Assembly: GCA_013361935.1 (NCBI GenBank)
Contig: JABFXC010000101.1
Location: 1-59,794 of the forward strand
DNA: 59,794 bases
Source of the DNA: Gemmatimonadaceae bacterium
Lineage (GTDB): Bacteria; Gemmatimonadota; Gemmatimonadetes; Gemmatimonadales; Gemmatimonadaceae
Direction: 5' to 3'
Positions within the stretch are counted from its first letter, which is position 1. Each line of letters opens with the position of its first letter. Positions 1-8,588 of this stretch are shown here, piece by piece. Both the position numbers and the translations under genes were made by a program. Under the pieces are notes generated by a model. That model worked only from the letters and a program-made list of their open reading frames with translations, made no database searches and was not told where the DNA came from.

Positions 1-1
1 G

Positions 2-151
2 GTCGGTGCGACCAAGGTCATGGCTGGAGAGTTGGCGCGAAGTGGCGGCACGCCGAGCGAGCTCGAACGAAAGGCGCGCGAGTTGCTCAAGAAGTACGAT
101 CTCACCATGGACGCAATTCAGCGCGCATTCTTGGTCCACTTCGCCGGGTGA
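2..151 (+). CDS. C-terminal fragment of an unknown protein
   Basis: An open frame enters from the left edge and stops with TGA at 149-151, giving 49 residues ending in LVHFAG. The visible part is hydrophilic and helical-looking, with a charged stretch (ELERKARELLKKYDL) and no recognisable motif. The 5' part lies outside the window, so its function cannot be judged. The next 190 bases up to the convergent GH1 gene hold nothing I can identify. Confidence 0.5.
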   Translation, partial: VGATKVMAGELARSGGTPSELERKARELLKKYDLTMDAIQRAFLVHFAG

Positions 152-343
152 AGGATGACGGGGGCTGTGAACTAGCCAGAATGAGCGCCTTCGTTGCCAA
201 AGGACGCGCGCGCAGATAGCGGCCCCGGCGCGGTCCCAGCGGCCATCGGTGCAGCTGCCGCGGCTCCACGGCAGCGCGCAACGTGTTCGCTTGCTCCCTG
301 CCCCGCTAAAACGCCACTCTGCGCCAGCGTCTTTGCCGCCCGC

Positions 344-1804
344 TCACCCCACCCCATTCCTCCTGATCGTCTCCCGATAGAAGTCAGCACTCAACTTCGG
401 CGTCCGCGTCTGCGTCTGATAGTCCACGTAGTGCAGCCCGAACCTGTTCGTATATCCGTCCGCCCACTCGAAGTTGTCCATCAGGCTCCAGCAGAAATAC
501 CCCTTCACCGGCACCCCGTCCGCCGTCGCGCGCTGGAGCTGCGTGAGATAGTTGCGCAGGTACATCACCCGGTCGGTGTCGTACACCTTCCCGTCCGCCG
601 CCGGGACGTCGGATGACGAGCAGCCGTTCTCGGTGATGTAGATCGTCTTCGCCTTCCAGAGCTTCGCCACGTTGCGCGGGCCCCAGTAGAGCGCCTCCGG
701 CCCGATCGTCAGCCAGGGCGACAGCATATGCGGATAGGACGCGGGGTTCGGGACGACGGCGAAGCCGAGCTTCGAGTCGTCGGCGCGGATCCACGTCGCC
801 GTGTAGATGTTGATCCCGACGAAATCGAGCGGGCTCGAGATCACCTTCAGGTCCGCCGGCGTGAACTTCGGCGCGTCGGCACCGGTTCGCTCGAGGTAGG
901 CGTCGGTGTACCTGCCCTCCTGGATCACGGTCATGTACTGCGCGTTCAGCTCCCGCGTCGCGCGCTCGGCGGCCGAGATGTGCTCCGGAGTCTCGATGAC
1001 GGGGCAGCAGATGGCCATGTTCTCCGCGATCCCGACCTGGATCCCCGGCTTCGCGTTCGCGCGGATGGCCTGCACGGCGAGCCCGTGGCCGAGCACCGCG
1101 TGGTGACGCGTCTGATTGAAGCGCGCCGGCGGAAGCTTCAGTCCCGGCGCGTGGATGCCGATGCCGTATCCGAGCTCGACGAAGGCGCCGAACTCATTTG
1201 TAGTGAAGAAGTGCTTCACGCGATCCGAGAGATGCTGCGCGACGTAGCCGGCGTAGCGCCCGAACGCCTCCGCCGTGTTCCGCGACTCCCACCCGCCGCC
1301 GTCGTCCTGCAGCGCCTGCGGCAGGTCCCAGTGATAGAGCGTCGCGAAGGGCTGGATCCCGTTCGCCAGCAGCTCGTCGACGAGCCGGTTGTAGAAGTCG
1401 AGCCCCTTCGGATTCGGTTCACCGCTCCCCTGCGGAAACACGCGCGGCCAGGCGATCGAGAAGCGATATCCCTTCACGCCTAACGCCTTCATGAGCTGGA
1501 TGTCCTGCTTGTAGCGATGGTAGTGATCGTCGGCGACGTCACCCGTCGCGCCGTTCACGGTCTTCCCGGGGGTGTGCGAGAAGGTGTCCCAGATGGACGG
1601 ACCGCGGCCGTCCTCGTTCACGGCGCCTTCCACCTGGTATGACGCGGTCGCGGTGCCCCAGAGGAAGCCTTTCGGGAAGGTGCGACCGGGCGACGCGGGC
1701 GCCGGCTCCTCCGTTTCGGCCGTTGCGCCACGCGGGATCGCCAGCGAGAGCGCGCCGAGACCGGCCACGTGCGCGAAGGTGCGGCGGGAGATGTCGTTGT
1801 CCAT
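344..1804 (-). CDS. Glycoside hydrolase family 1 beta-glucosidase, TAT-exported
   Basis: A 486-residue GH1 enzyme expected to hydrolyse beta-glucosides by the retaining mechanism. The N-terminus carries a twin-arginine leader (SRRTFA, residues 6-11, then a hydrophobic stretch), so periplasmic export is likely. The GH1 N-terminal signature FLWGTATASYQVEG is at 47-60. The nucleophile is Glu392 in ITENG. The acid/base Glu204 sits in TTNEFG, where the family usually has TFNEP, so the proline is replaced by Phe. The ATG at 1804 is chosen because it directly precedes the TAT motif; the frame is open further upstream but has no leader there. Length is normal for GH1. Confidence 0.93.
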   Translation of the reverse strand: MDNDISRRTFAHVAGLGALSLAIPRGATAETEEPAPASPGRTFPKGFLWGTATASYQVEGAVNEDGRGPSIWDTFSHTPGKTVNGATGDVADDHYHRYKQDIQLMKALGVKGYRFSIAWPRVFPQGSGEPNPKGLDFYNRLVDELLANGIQPFATLYHWDLPQALQDDGGGWESRNTAEAFGRYAGYVAQHLSDRVKHFFTTNEFGAFVELGYGIGIHAPGLKLPPARFNQTRHHAVLGHGLAVQAIRANAKPGIQVGIAENMAICCPVIETPEHISAAERATRELNAQYMTVIQEGRYTDAYLERTGADAPKFTPADLKVISSPLDFVGINIYTATWIRADDSKLGFAVVPNPASYPHMLSPWLTIGPEALYWGPRNVAKLWKAKTIYITENGCSSSDVPAADGKVYDTDRVMYLRNYLTQLQRATADGVPVKGYFCWSLMDNFEWADGYTNRFGLHYVDYQTQTRTPKLSADFYRETIRRNGVG

Positions 1805-1904
1805 GGTCCGTGTCCGTGGGGGTGGATGACGTCGCAGCCGGTCGACGCGAACATAAGCGCGACCGGCAGGGCGGGGCGAGCCCGCGTCGCGCCCCGTCGC
1901 CGGT

Positions 1905-3080
1905 TCACCGCGAGAACTGTCGCTCCGGCTCGGGCTCGCCGAGCGCGGTCCACAGCGCGATCGGGTCGATGAAGATCTGCCCGACCTCGAGGGGCATGGT
2001 CCCATACTGGACCGCGGGGGCGTAATACGGCGAGATCCAGTTCGCGAGCAGATCGAAGCTCGCATCCGTAGTCGGCAGGAGAACGTCAGGGCTGATCGGC
2101 GAGGCTTCCTCGATCCCTTTCGAGGAGCTCACGTCGACCAGGAATCGCTCGACGCCGGGACGGGCCGCGACGTTTTCGACGAAGCTGCCTCCAGATAGCA
2201 CCCTTCCGACGGGCACACGGTCGCCGCGGTCATCTCTCGCGTCGTCGCACATCATGCCGAGATCGTCGCGACGCGCGAGCTCCGCGAGGACTTCGGGGCG
2301 TGATTGGTCGGGGATGATCAAACCCGCTGCCTGTCGCTCGACCCGCGAGTCGGTCATCCACGCCTCTGGAAGGCTGATCAGCTCGAACGGGCGCCGCCCC
2401 TGCACGGCGTCGAGGTCGAATTCGAGCAGGTTCCAGCCGATGGCGTCCTTGTACCGCGCCACTGACTCTCGAAAGCTCGACGCGGTACCGCGCTGCAGGA
2501 GCCGGCAGATGCTGCGCGTCGGCACGAACGATGGGCACGAATAGAAGTTGTGCGCGCGCAAGTCGTCGAGCGTCCAGGACCGATCGTCGACCGTCCACCG
2601 ATAGATGACAGCCGGGTTCTCCCGCGGGCGAAGATGGCCGCCGCGGGCGTCCCAGGTGGTGAGCGCGAATGACATGGCAACCAGCGGATCGTACGAGACG
2701 TCGATCCCTTCGGAGCTCCAGCCCGCCTGCTGGAACATGGCTTCCGCCAGCGCGTAGCCGAGGGCATTCCGGATGTGGCTCATGCAGAGGTAGCGGAGCT
2801 GCTCGCGCTGCATCAAGGCATGGTAGGCCGCCGGGTCCGCGCCCCGATGAGGGTCGCGACGAACGGGTAGGCAAAAAAAGAACTCTCCATCGCTGCCCCG
2901 GTACGTGGCGCCCGTGGAGAGCGTGATCGGCTGCGCGGATGAAAACGCTGCTCGATACTTCGAGGGCCAGAGCGGGGCGGGAAAGATCCCGGACTCCCCG
3001 CGGTAGACATGGCCGTCGATATGCTCTTCCCGCAGCTTCCGCAGAAGATCCGCGGGACGGTACCGTCGATCGTCGCCCAT
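1905..3080 (-). CDS. FRG-domain-like protein
   Basis: A 391-residue soluble protein. Near the N-terminus it has VYRGES, and around residue 135 DPLVAMSFALTTW. These resemble the F/Y-R-G and the 'D-P-L-x-A-x-x-F-A' elements of the FRG domain (PF08867), a poorly understood domain found in several mobile and defence contexts. The rest, including a strongly charged C-terminus, is not recognised. The start at ATG 3080 gives MGDDRRYRP. The gene runs in the same direction as the GH1 gene but 100 bases away. Family assignment is by motif resemblance only. Confidence 0.55.
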   Translation of the reverse strand: MGDDRRYRPADLLRKLREEHIDGHVYRGESGIFPAPLWPSKYRAAFSSAQPITLSTGATYRGSDGEFFFCLPVRRDPHRGADPAAYHALMQREQLRYLCMSHIRNALGYALAEAMFQQAGWSSEGIDVSYDPLVAMSFALTTWDARGGHLRPRENPAVIYRWTVDDRSWTLDDLRAHNFYSCPSFVPTRSICRLLQRGTASSFRESVARYKDAIGWNLLEFDLDAVQGRRPFELISLPEAWMTDSRVERQAAGLIIPDQSRPEVLAELARRDDLGMMCDDARDDRGDRVPVGRVLSGGSFVENVAARPGVERFLVDVSSSKGIEEASPISPDVLLPTTDASFDLLANWISPYYAPAVQYGTMPLEVGQIFIDPIALWTALGEPEPERQFSR

Positions 3081-3161
3081 GGGCGCTCCTCGAGGAACGA
3101 GCCGGTCGCGCGCTGACGCGTCAATCTTCGGGTGCCCGCGGCGCGGGGGCAAGGCTGCTGA

Positions 3162-3413
3162 CCGCGCAGCGGGAATGCTGGCGCCGCGCGCGGCTTCGCG
3201 ACGGCGGTGATCGCGTCCTTCGCGGTGATCGGCTTTCTCTTCGGCTATCTGCAGCAGCTCGTCGCGATGGCCGCGGATGTCCGGCGCCTGCTCCGCGTCG
3301 GCGCGTCTCCGTCGCGCGAGACGGTGGCGCGGTCGGCGGGACGCGGACGCTACTGCCCGCGCCTCGCCTCCGTCCTGAACACCCGCACCGAGTCCGCGCC
3401 CTTCACCACGTAG
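3162..3413 (+). other. Possible small membrane ORF or gene remnant
   Basis: Between two minus-strand genes an open plus-strand frame encodes one convincing hydrophobic segment (FATAVIASFAVIGFLFGYLQQLV) followed by a basic tail. There is no clear ribosome-binding site; the first ATG at 3246 follows the hydrophobic segment, and the 3' end overlaps the convergent lipoprotein gene. It could be the remnant of a membrane protein or a chance frame. Confidence 0.25.
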
Positions 3414-3838
3414 TGCGCGATCGTCGTCCCGACGAGCCTGTCCCCCTCCAGCACGTGCGTCCCCGTCGTCCGCACGGTCACGCCGCTCCGCCTCACGCTC
3501 GAGTAGGGATCCGACTCCGTCATGATGGTGTCGCCGCTGACCCGGACGTGCAGCGCAACCGTCTGACCGCCGAGCACCATCGTCCAGCCGGTGGTGTCGC
3601 CGGTGGCGTTGAGGCGGACGCGAGTCGGCGTGCTGTCGAGGACCGAGGTCGGACGGGCCATCATCTCCCAGCTGCCGGCGACGCTCCGCAGCACCGCGTT
3701 CGGCGCGGTGGCGCTCGCCGTCATGGAGCGGCTGGTGTCGACCGCGCCCGCCGAGGAGTCGGCGCGTCGGTCGCCGCGCGAGCTGCACGCGGCGACGGGG
3801 ATGGAGAGGCAGAGCGCGGAGAGAAGGGCGGTGCGCAT
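3350..3838 (-). CDS. Small secreted lipoprotein
   Basis: A 162-residue protein with a lipoprotein leader ending in VAAC (Cys18), then a Ser/Thr/Ala-rich linker. The C-terminal domain is predominantly beta (GSWEMMARPTS..., VALHVRVSGDTIM, HVLEGDRLVGTT). The pattern resembles lipocalin-like or DUF1579-type proteins that measure a 'net effect' beta barrel, but the identity is not secure. ATG at 3838. Confidence 0.7.
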   Translation of the reverse strand: MRTALLSALCLSIPVAACSSRGDRRADSSAGAVDTSRSMTASATAPNAVLRSVAGSWEMMARPTSVLDSTPTRVRLNATGDTTGWTMVLGGQTVALHVRVSGDTIMTESDPYSSVRRSGVTVRTTGTHVLEGDRLVGTTIAHYVVKGADSVRVFRTEARRGQ

Positions 3839-3939
3839 CGTGAGCTCCCTGTGGGCGATATCGGGACGATACCGCCGCGGGAGATGGTGTCAATCGCGGC
3901 GCGCCATGGTCCAAGGCGCTGACACGTACCATGAAGAAA

Positions 3940-3966
3940 GGGGCCGGCGATATATCCGCCGGCCCC
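3940..3966 (-). terminator. Hairpin terminator
   Basis: A perfect 10-bp inverted repeat GGGGCCGGCG/CGCCGGCCCC (3940-3949 and 3957-3966) with a 7-base AT-rich loop lies just downstream of the lipoprotein gene ending at 4022. It has the position and GC richness of an intrinsic terminator but no strong U tract. Confidence 0.6.
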
Positions 3967-4021
3967 CTGGTACGTCGTCTCGCCACTCCGCCAGCCGTCG
4001 ATGAAGGGTGGCTACCGCGGT

Positions 4022-4552
4022 TCAGGGCCTGATCGTGCTGTACGGCTGGTTGTCGAGGCTGTCCGCAGCATGCGGGGGGTTGCTCACATCGCACTTTGCC
4101 GGGTCCAGACCACTGACCATCGGGAAACGATTCTGCGTTTCGACCCAGCGCTCTCGCGAACCAGGTGCGCTGAAGAGCGAGTCTTCCATCCGGTTGAGTG
4201 CCCGCTTCGTCGCGATCGCGCCGTACCGCCAGAGCATTCGGTACTCCTGACACGCCATGGCCTCGACGTAGATCGGCTCCTTCGACGTCGGCGCGTCCAT
4301 CGCGGCGGTCATGATGCGTGCAAGCGAGTCCGTGTTGATCGTCGCCGCGATCTCCTCGAACATCCGGACGCGCCGGATGTACACGGTGTCGCGCTCACCG
4401 GCCGCGATCAGCTCGGCGCTCGTGACGCGATCCGGATTCCTGCTCACGGCCGCCGGATGCTCCACGCGGAGAGCGCTTCGCGAAGGGCACGCGGTCAGGC
4501 AGAGTGCGAGCGCGGTCAGGCAGGCGCGCCGTATGTTAGTCGTCGAGGTCAT
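4022..4552 (-). CDS. Lipoprotein, paralogue of the protein at 23847
   Basis: A 176-residue protein with a lipoprotein leader (LALCLTAC). The mature part is clearly related to the protein encoded at 23847-24284. Both share TDSLAR, the M/L-x-x-A-hydrophobic-DAP element, a conserved Cys (MACQEYR against VSCQRLR), a DSLF-x-x-P block, RERW, and a further conserved Cys in a (D)PAKC/DFSC context. The two conserved cysteines could form a disulfide in the cell envelope. I do not recognise a named family. Confidence 0.75.
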   Translation of the reverse strand: MTSTTNIRRACLTALALCLTACPSRSALRVEHPAAVSRNPDRVTSAELIAAGERDTVYIRRVRMFEEIAATINTDSLARIMTAAMDAPTSKEPIYVEAMACQEYRMLWRYGAIATKRALNRMEDSLFSAPGSRERWVETQNRFPMVSGLDPAKCDVSNPPHAADSLDNQPYSTIRP

Positions 4553-4854
4553 CGCGGCGCGCTCTGTGTTGGAAGAGTTCGCACTATCCTGGTGGCCACC
4601 TTTTCAGACGAATGATGCGCCTCGCTGGCACGTCAGCCCGCGGTATCTCGAACGGCTCGTCCTCGCATCCTTCGCCGCGATCGTGTCGGGATGCGCCGGC
4701 GATCCCGCGGCTTCAGCGCCCTGGCCTGCGGGTGAACTTCGGCGTCGGTTCGTAGCGCTGCAGCCGAAGTCCCGGCGCGAACGCCGGCCCATGGGCGACA
4801 TTACCCATGGGCCGGGCGCGACTGCAGAGAGGCGGTGCGGGATCGCTTGCTTCG
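4553..4854. other. Gene-free stretch with a terminator hairpin
   Basis: About 300 bases separate two minus-strand genes. The only structure I see is the hairpin at 4784-4815. The short open frames here have no plausible start or composition. Confidence 0.5.
4784..4815 (-). terminator. Hairpin terminator
   Basis: A perfect 12-bp inverted repeat CCGGCCCATGGG/CCCATGGGCCGG (4784-4795 and 4804-4815) with an 8-base loop stands 40 bases past the stop of the gene at 4855, as expected for a transcription terminator. Confidence 0.6.
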
Positions 4855-5487
4855 CTACGGCCGTCCGACCCCGAACCCTCGCGAGAGATACTGTGCCGCG
4901 GCTCTGATGCCGGCGTCGGGCTCGTTGGCCGCGAGCGACGCAAATATCGCCAGGGCGCGCGCGCGGACATCGGTGGCCAGCGGCACCGCGCCAGCAGTCG
5001 GGAATACGTCCGTGCTCACTCGCAGGCTCGCCGCCGTGTTCGGGTGCTCCAGGTCATCCAGCGATACCGCCACCGTGCTATCGGCGTAGCTCGCCAGGAC
5101 CTGCAGCGCGCCGAATCGAAGTGACGACGGGGTGCTGACTGACCGTGCCACTGCCGCCGCGGCGTCGAACACGCGCTGATCGCGGATCTTCTGGCTCGAG
5201 AACACCAGATCGTTGAGCTCCGCGGGGGAGGGCGACGCTGCGTTCCCGCCCTCCCACTGCGCCGCGAGAACGGGGCCCGCGTCGCCCGGGCACAGCCGGA
5301 TGAAGTTGAGCGCCCACTGACGATGCGGGTCAGGATGGCCCGACGCGAGAGCCCTCGAGGCGAACTGGCAGCGTTCGCGCAGCCGTGCGCTGTCCGCGGT
5401 GGCTGACTCCTGAGCGCCGACGGACGGCCCGACCAACGCGAGCGCGCATCCAAGGAGCGCGGTGGTGCGCAAGAGAGTCGTGGTCAT
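4855..5487 (-). CDS. Secreted helical-repeat protein
   Basis: A 210-residue protein with a cleavable signal peptide (hydrophobic stretch ending SVGAQ). The mature part is alpha-helical with HEAT-like character: repeated short helices such as PSSLRFGALQVLASYAD and DVRARALAIFASLAANEPDAGIRAAAQYLSRG. Two early cysteines (RERCQF, IRLCPG) may pair. The ATG at 5487 immediately precedes the signal peptide. Function unknown. Confidence 0.7.
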   Translation of the reverse strand: MTTTLLRTTALLGCALALVGPSVGAQESATADSARLRERCQFASRALASGHPDPHRQWALNFIRLCPGDAGPVLAAQWEGGNAASPSPAELNDLVFSSQKIRDQRVFDAAAAVARSVSTPSSLRFGALQVLASYADSTVAVSLDDLEHPNTAASLRVSTDVFPTAGAVPLATDVRARALAIFASLAANEPDAGIRAAAQYLSRGFGVGRP

Positions 5488-5688
5488 CGTCTCGTCCTGG
5501 TTAGGCGGGGCCCAGGTCAACGCTAACGATCCCCTGAGCGCACGCAAGCGCAAAGAAGTTGCGGATATCGTGACCGGCCGCGCAGGACACGCTGACCGGT
5601 CGGCGGCACTCGCCGGCGGGCTGCCGTCGCTCGTCATCCCGGAGTCGTCTCGCGGGATAGTGTCCCCGTTAGGCAGACGTTTCTGATC

Positions 5689-6954
5689 CTAACGGCCAAT
5701 GCCCCCCTGCACGATCACGAACCGCTCCCCATCCGGCGACACGTCGTACTGCGTGCTGATCCCCACCTGATACGGCGCCCGGAACAGCACCCGCGTCCCC
5801 ACCACCTCCGGCGCCTCACGTCCAACGGCCGCGCCGAGCGTGACCGCGACGAGCGAGTCGCCATGCCAGTAGTAGAGCTCCCGCCCGTCGCCGCGCCACG
5901 CCGGATCGGCCCCCCCGTCGCGCGAGACGATCACGCGATGACCCGGCCGCGGATACGAGTCGAGATAGACCACGTCCTGCCCCGTCTCGTTGGACGTGTA
6001 CGCGGCCCAGTTGCCGTCGGGGGAGATGCGCGCGCCGCGCTCGTCGCCGTTGGTCGCGGCGTAGGGGCGGACACTCGCGCCGCCGATCGGCTGGACGATG
6101 ATGTCGTGGCCGCCGGCGCCGTCGTCGGTGACGAGCAGCGCGTTGCCGTCGGGGGACCAGTCGCTCGGGAACTGTGTCCCCGGCCGCGTCGCGACGACGC
6201 GCACGGCGTCGCCGTCGAGCCGGCGCCTGACGATGTCCTTGCCCCCGGGCGCGCTCACCGACCAGGCGAGCGACGCGCCGTCGGCGCTCCACTGCGGGTC
6301 GTTGCTGTCCGCGTCGTCGTCGGTGAGGCGCGTCGTCGTGCCGGTCGCGAGCTCGCTGATCCAGACGTCGCTCGTCCCGCGACCCGAGCCGAAGGCGCCG
6401 TACGCCAGCCGCTTGCCGTCGGGCGAGAAGCGCGGCGTCCACGCGCGCTCGGCGGGGATGCGCTGGCGCGGGCGTCCGCCGCGATCGACGACGACCAGCC
6501 CGGGCTCGCCGGGGGGGACTTCGGCGACGGCGGGCGTGGCGGTCCACCAGCGCGCGGCGATCGCCGAGGGATCGATGGACATCCCCACGGCGAGTCCCAG
6601 GACGACGGCGGCGAGCGCGACGTAGGTCGCGGAGCGCGCCGAGACCATCCGTCGGAAGACGGCGGGGAGCGCCGGGCGCTCGGCGGCTTCGGCGCGGTCC
6701 CACGGGACGGCGGGCACGGGCTCCGGCGCGATGGGAGCGACTATGCCTAACGCCTCCGCTGCCGGCCGCTCGAGAAAGAGGCCCGGCGCCGAGTCGTGCG
6801 CGGCGAGGAGGGACGCCACCTCGCGGCGCAGCGGCTCGTCGCCGCCGCACGCCTCGCGCACGTACGCGTCGCGCCGCTCCGGCTCGCGCTCGAGGGCGAT
6901 CTGGAGGATCGTGTCGATCTCGCGCCAGCGCTCGAGGGTCAGCGAGGAGCTCAT
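5689..6954 (-). CDS. Membrane-anchored TolB-like WD40 protein with a kinase-type N-terminus but no kinase
   Basis: 421 residues. The first ~45 (RWREIDTILQIALEREPERRDAYVREACGGDEPLRREVASLLAAH) match the helical segment that precedes the catalytic domain in many bacterial Ser/Thr kinases. No kinase motif follows. Instead there is one transmembrane segment (~105-125) and a C-terminal beta-propeller with repeats containing FSPDGKRLAY, WSADGASLAW, WSPDGNALLV, ISPDGNWAAY and VSPDGERFVI (PD40/TolB repeats). The start ATG overlaps the stop of the sigma-factor gene (ATGA), so the two are translationally coupled. It may act as an envelope sensor or anti-sigma-like partner; that role is inferred. The stop codon TAG lies inside a CGTTAGG motif. 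Confidence 0.8.
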   Translation of the reverse strand: MSSSLTLERWREIDTILQIALEREPERRDAYVREACGGDEPLRREVASLLAAHDSAPGLFLERPAAEALGIVAPIAPEPVPAVPWDRAEAAERPALPAVFRRMVSARSATYVALAAVVLGLAVGMSIDPSAIAARWWTATPAVAEVPPGEPGLVVVDRGGRPRQRIPAERAWTPRFSPDGKRLAYGAFGSGRGTSDVWISELATGTTTRLTDDDADSNDPQWSADGASLAWSVSAPGGKDIVRRRLDGDAVRVVATRPGTQFPSDWSPDGNALLVTDDGAGGHDIIVQPIGGASVRPYAATNGDERGARISPDGNWAAYTSNETGQDVVYLDSYPRPGHRVIVSRDGGADPAWRGDGRELYYWHGDSLVAVTLGAAVGREAPEVVGTRVLFRAPYQVGISTQYDVSPDGERFVIVQGGIGR

Positions 6955-7550
6955 CCGGCGAGCTCGCGGCGGAGCCACATGCGCGCCACCGCCCACTCGC
7001 GGCCGACGGTCGCCTGCGACATGCCCAACGCGTCGGCGGTCTCGGGAATGCTCATCCCGGCGAAGTAGCGCAGCTCCACGAGCTGCGCCTTGCGCGGGTC
7101 GAGCGCGGCGAGGCGGTGCAGCGCGTCGTCGAGCGCGACGAGGTCGACGAGGTCGAGCGACGACTCGCCTTCGTGCACGGCCTCGACGCGCTCGAGGGTG
7201 ACGCGCGCCGCCGCACCGCCGCGCTTGGCGGCGGCGCGATTGCGCGCGTGATCGACGAGGACGCGCCGCATCATCTGCGCGGCGACGGCGAAGAACTGGC
7301 TGCGGCTCTCCCAGCTCGCGTCGTGCTGGCCGTCGAGCCGCAGCCACGCTTCATGGACGAGGGCGGTGGTCTGCAGGGTGTGTCCCTCACCCTCGCGCCG
7401 GAGCGCGAGCTTCGCCTGGCGGCGCAGCTCCGCGTACACGAGTGGCGCGAGGGTCTCGCTCGCCTGCGAGTCGCCGGCGTTCCAGGCGCGGAGCAGCTCG
7501 GTGACGCGCGGCGGCGTCGGAAGGGGAGTCGATGGCGTGGTCATGGGCAT
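6951..7550 (-). CDS. ECF-type RNA polymerase sigma factor
   Basis: A 199-residue sigma factor of the Sigma70_ECF (PF07638) type. Region 2 contains LVYAELRRQAKLALRREGEGHTLQTTALVHEAWLRL, diagnostic of this group. Region 4 is an HTH in FAGMSIPETADALGMSQATVGREWAVARMWLRREL. It probably directs transcription of envelope or stress genes and is regulated by the coupled downstream membrane protein. The ATG at 7550 is preferred; a second ATG two codons later (7544) is possible. Confidence 0.92.
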   Translation of the reverse strand: MPMTTPSTPLPTPPRVTELLRAWNAGDSQASETLAPLVYAELRRQAKLALRREGEGHTLQTTALVHEAWLRLDGQHDASWESRSQFFAVAAQMMRRVLVDHARNRAAAKRGGAAARVTLERVEAVHEGESSLDLVDLVALDDALHRLAALDPRKAQLVELRYFAGMSIPETADALGMSQATVGREWAVARMWLRRELAG

Positions 7551-7691
7551 GGTCGCTCGGGGCCGGATGGAGGCGGGTCGGTTGGCCCGTCGCAGGTGAG
7601 ACACGCGCGGCCGTGAGTGGGTTTGACGGCTTTTCGCGCGCTATGGGATGAGGCGTCGAACGCCCCGGAATTCCCACTCACGGAGGACACC

Positions 7692-8159
7692 ATGAATACG
7701 CCCGCGATTCGCTCGATGGTTTCACTCGGCTCGCTCACCGCCGCGCTGATGGTGACGCTCGTCGCAGGCTGCGCCACAGGGCCGGCGAGCGCCGCCGGCC
7801 AGGCGATCGCGCCCGAGCGCGCGCCGCGTGCCACCGTTCGCTTCGAGAACGAGGCGCAGGTGCCGGTGGACGTCTACCTCGTCGGCGAGCGCCGCGAGTG
7901 GCGGCTCGGCCGCGTCGCGCCGGGTGCTATCGCGTCGCTCGCGATTCCTGACGCAGCGCTGACGCAGGAGCGCGCGTTCGTCAGCCTCGCGGTGATCGCC
8001 GGCGGTCCGCTGTCGGTGCAGGCGGGGAAGGATCCGCGTGCGACGTATACGGTCGCGCAGCCGGCGACGGAGCTGCTCGCGCAGCGGTTCAGCTTCACGG
8101 AGCGGCAGCTGGGGCTGACGCAGATATTGGCGATGCCGAGAGCGAGGGAGCGGCGGTGA
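7692..8159 (+). CDS. Secreted lipoprotein, divergent from the sigma factor
   Basis: 155 residues with a lipoprotein leader ending LVAGC. The mature part has a beta-sandwich look (ATVRFENEAQVPVDVYLVGERREWRLGRVAPGAIASLAIPDAAL). A good ribosome-binding site (GGAGG at 7682-7686) precedes the ATG. Being divergent from the ECF sigma gene, it shares the intergenic promoter region and could be a target of that sigma factor; this is inference. Confidence 0.75.
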   Translation: MNTPAIRSMVSLGSLTAALMVTLVAGCATGPASAAGQAIAPERAPRATVRFENEAQVPVDVYLVGERREWRLGRVAPGAIASLAIPDAALTQERAFVSLAVIAGGPLSVQAGKDPRATYTVAQPATELLAQRFSFTERQLGLTQILAMPRARERR

Positions 8160-8162
8160 GGG

Positions 8163-8456
8163 TCAAGCCGCGCTCTCCAACTGTCGGGCTGTCGCGACGA
8201 GGTAGCTGCTGCGAAGGGCGAAGTGTCCCTCGCGGCGCTCCCTCCACGCGGCGAAGAGCGCCCGCACCGCGCCCATCCCGGTCGCGGTGAGCGCACCGAG
8301 CCCGCGTGCGTCGACGCGGAGGATGCGGACGTGGCCGGGCAGTTCGCGGCAGTGCGCGACGAGCGCAGACTCGTCGGAGAGGGCGAGGTTCTCGAAGAGG
8401 TACACGGTCGCCGACTCTCCGGCGATCTCGATCTGGTACTGGGCGCGGTCGTGCAT
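8163..8456 (-). CDS. STAS-domain-like protein (possible anti-sigma factor antagonist)
   Basis: 97 residues with the alternating beta-alpha pattern of STAS proteins: QIEIAGESATVYLFENLAL, then VRILRVDARGLGALTATGMGAVRALFAAW, where other STAS proteins have 'DLSxVxFIDSSGLxAL'. The usual phosphorylatable Ser position appears to be Thr in TATG. No kinase partner is adjacent. The start ATG at 8456 is preceded by a strong SD that is buried in a perfect hairpin (see 8459-8483). Confidence 0.6.
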   Translation of the reverse strand: MHDRAQYQIEIAGESATVYLFENLALSDESALVAHCRELPGHVRILRVDARGLGALTATGMGAVRALFAAWRERREGHFALRSSYLVATARQLESAA

Positions 8457-8458
8457 CG

Positions 8459-8483
8459 TTGCTCCTGTGAGAGACAGGAGCAA
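8459..8483 (-). promoter_or_regulatory. 5'-UTR hairpin sequestering the ribosome-binding site
   Basis: A perfect 10-bp inverted repeat TTGCTCCTGT/ACAGGAGCAA (8459-8468 and 8474-8483) with a 5-base loop. On the minus strand the 3' arm carries the AGGAG Shine-Dalgarno sequence, six bases before the ATG at 8456. In the folded mRNA the SD is completely paired, the layout of an RNA thermometer or translational switch. Confidence 0.6.
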
Positions 8484-8588
8484 TGTGCCGTTCACGGGAC
8501 ACGACACGGCGACTGGAGAGCGACGGGTGTGTAACGAGTGGAGCGCACGCCGTTTGCCAATGCCCTGAACGGGCGGTAGCGTGACCGC

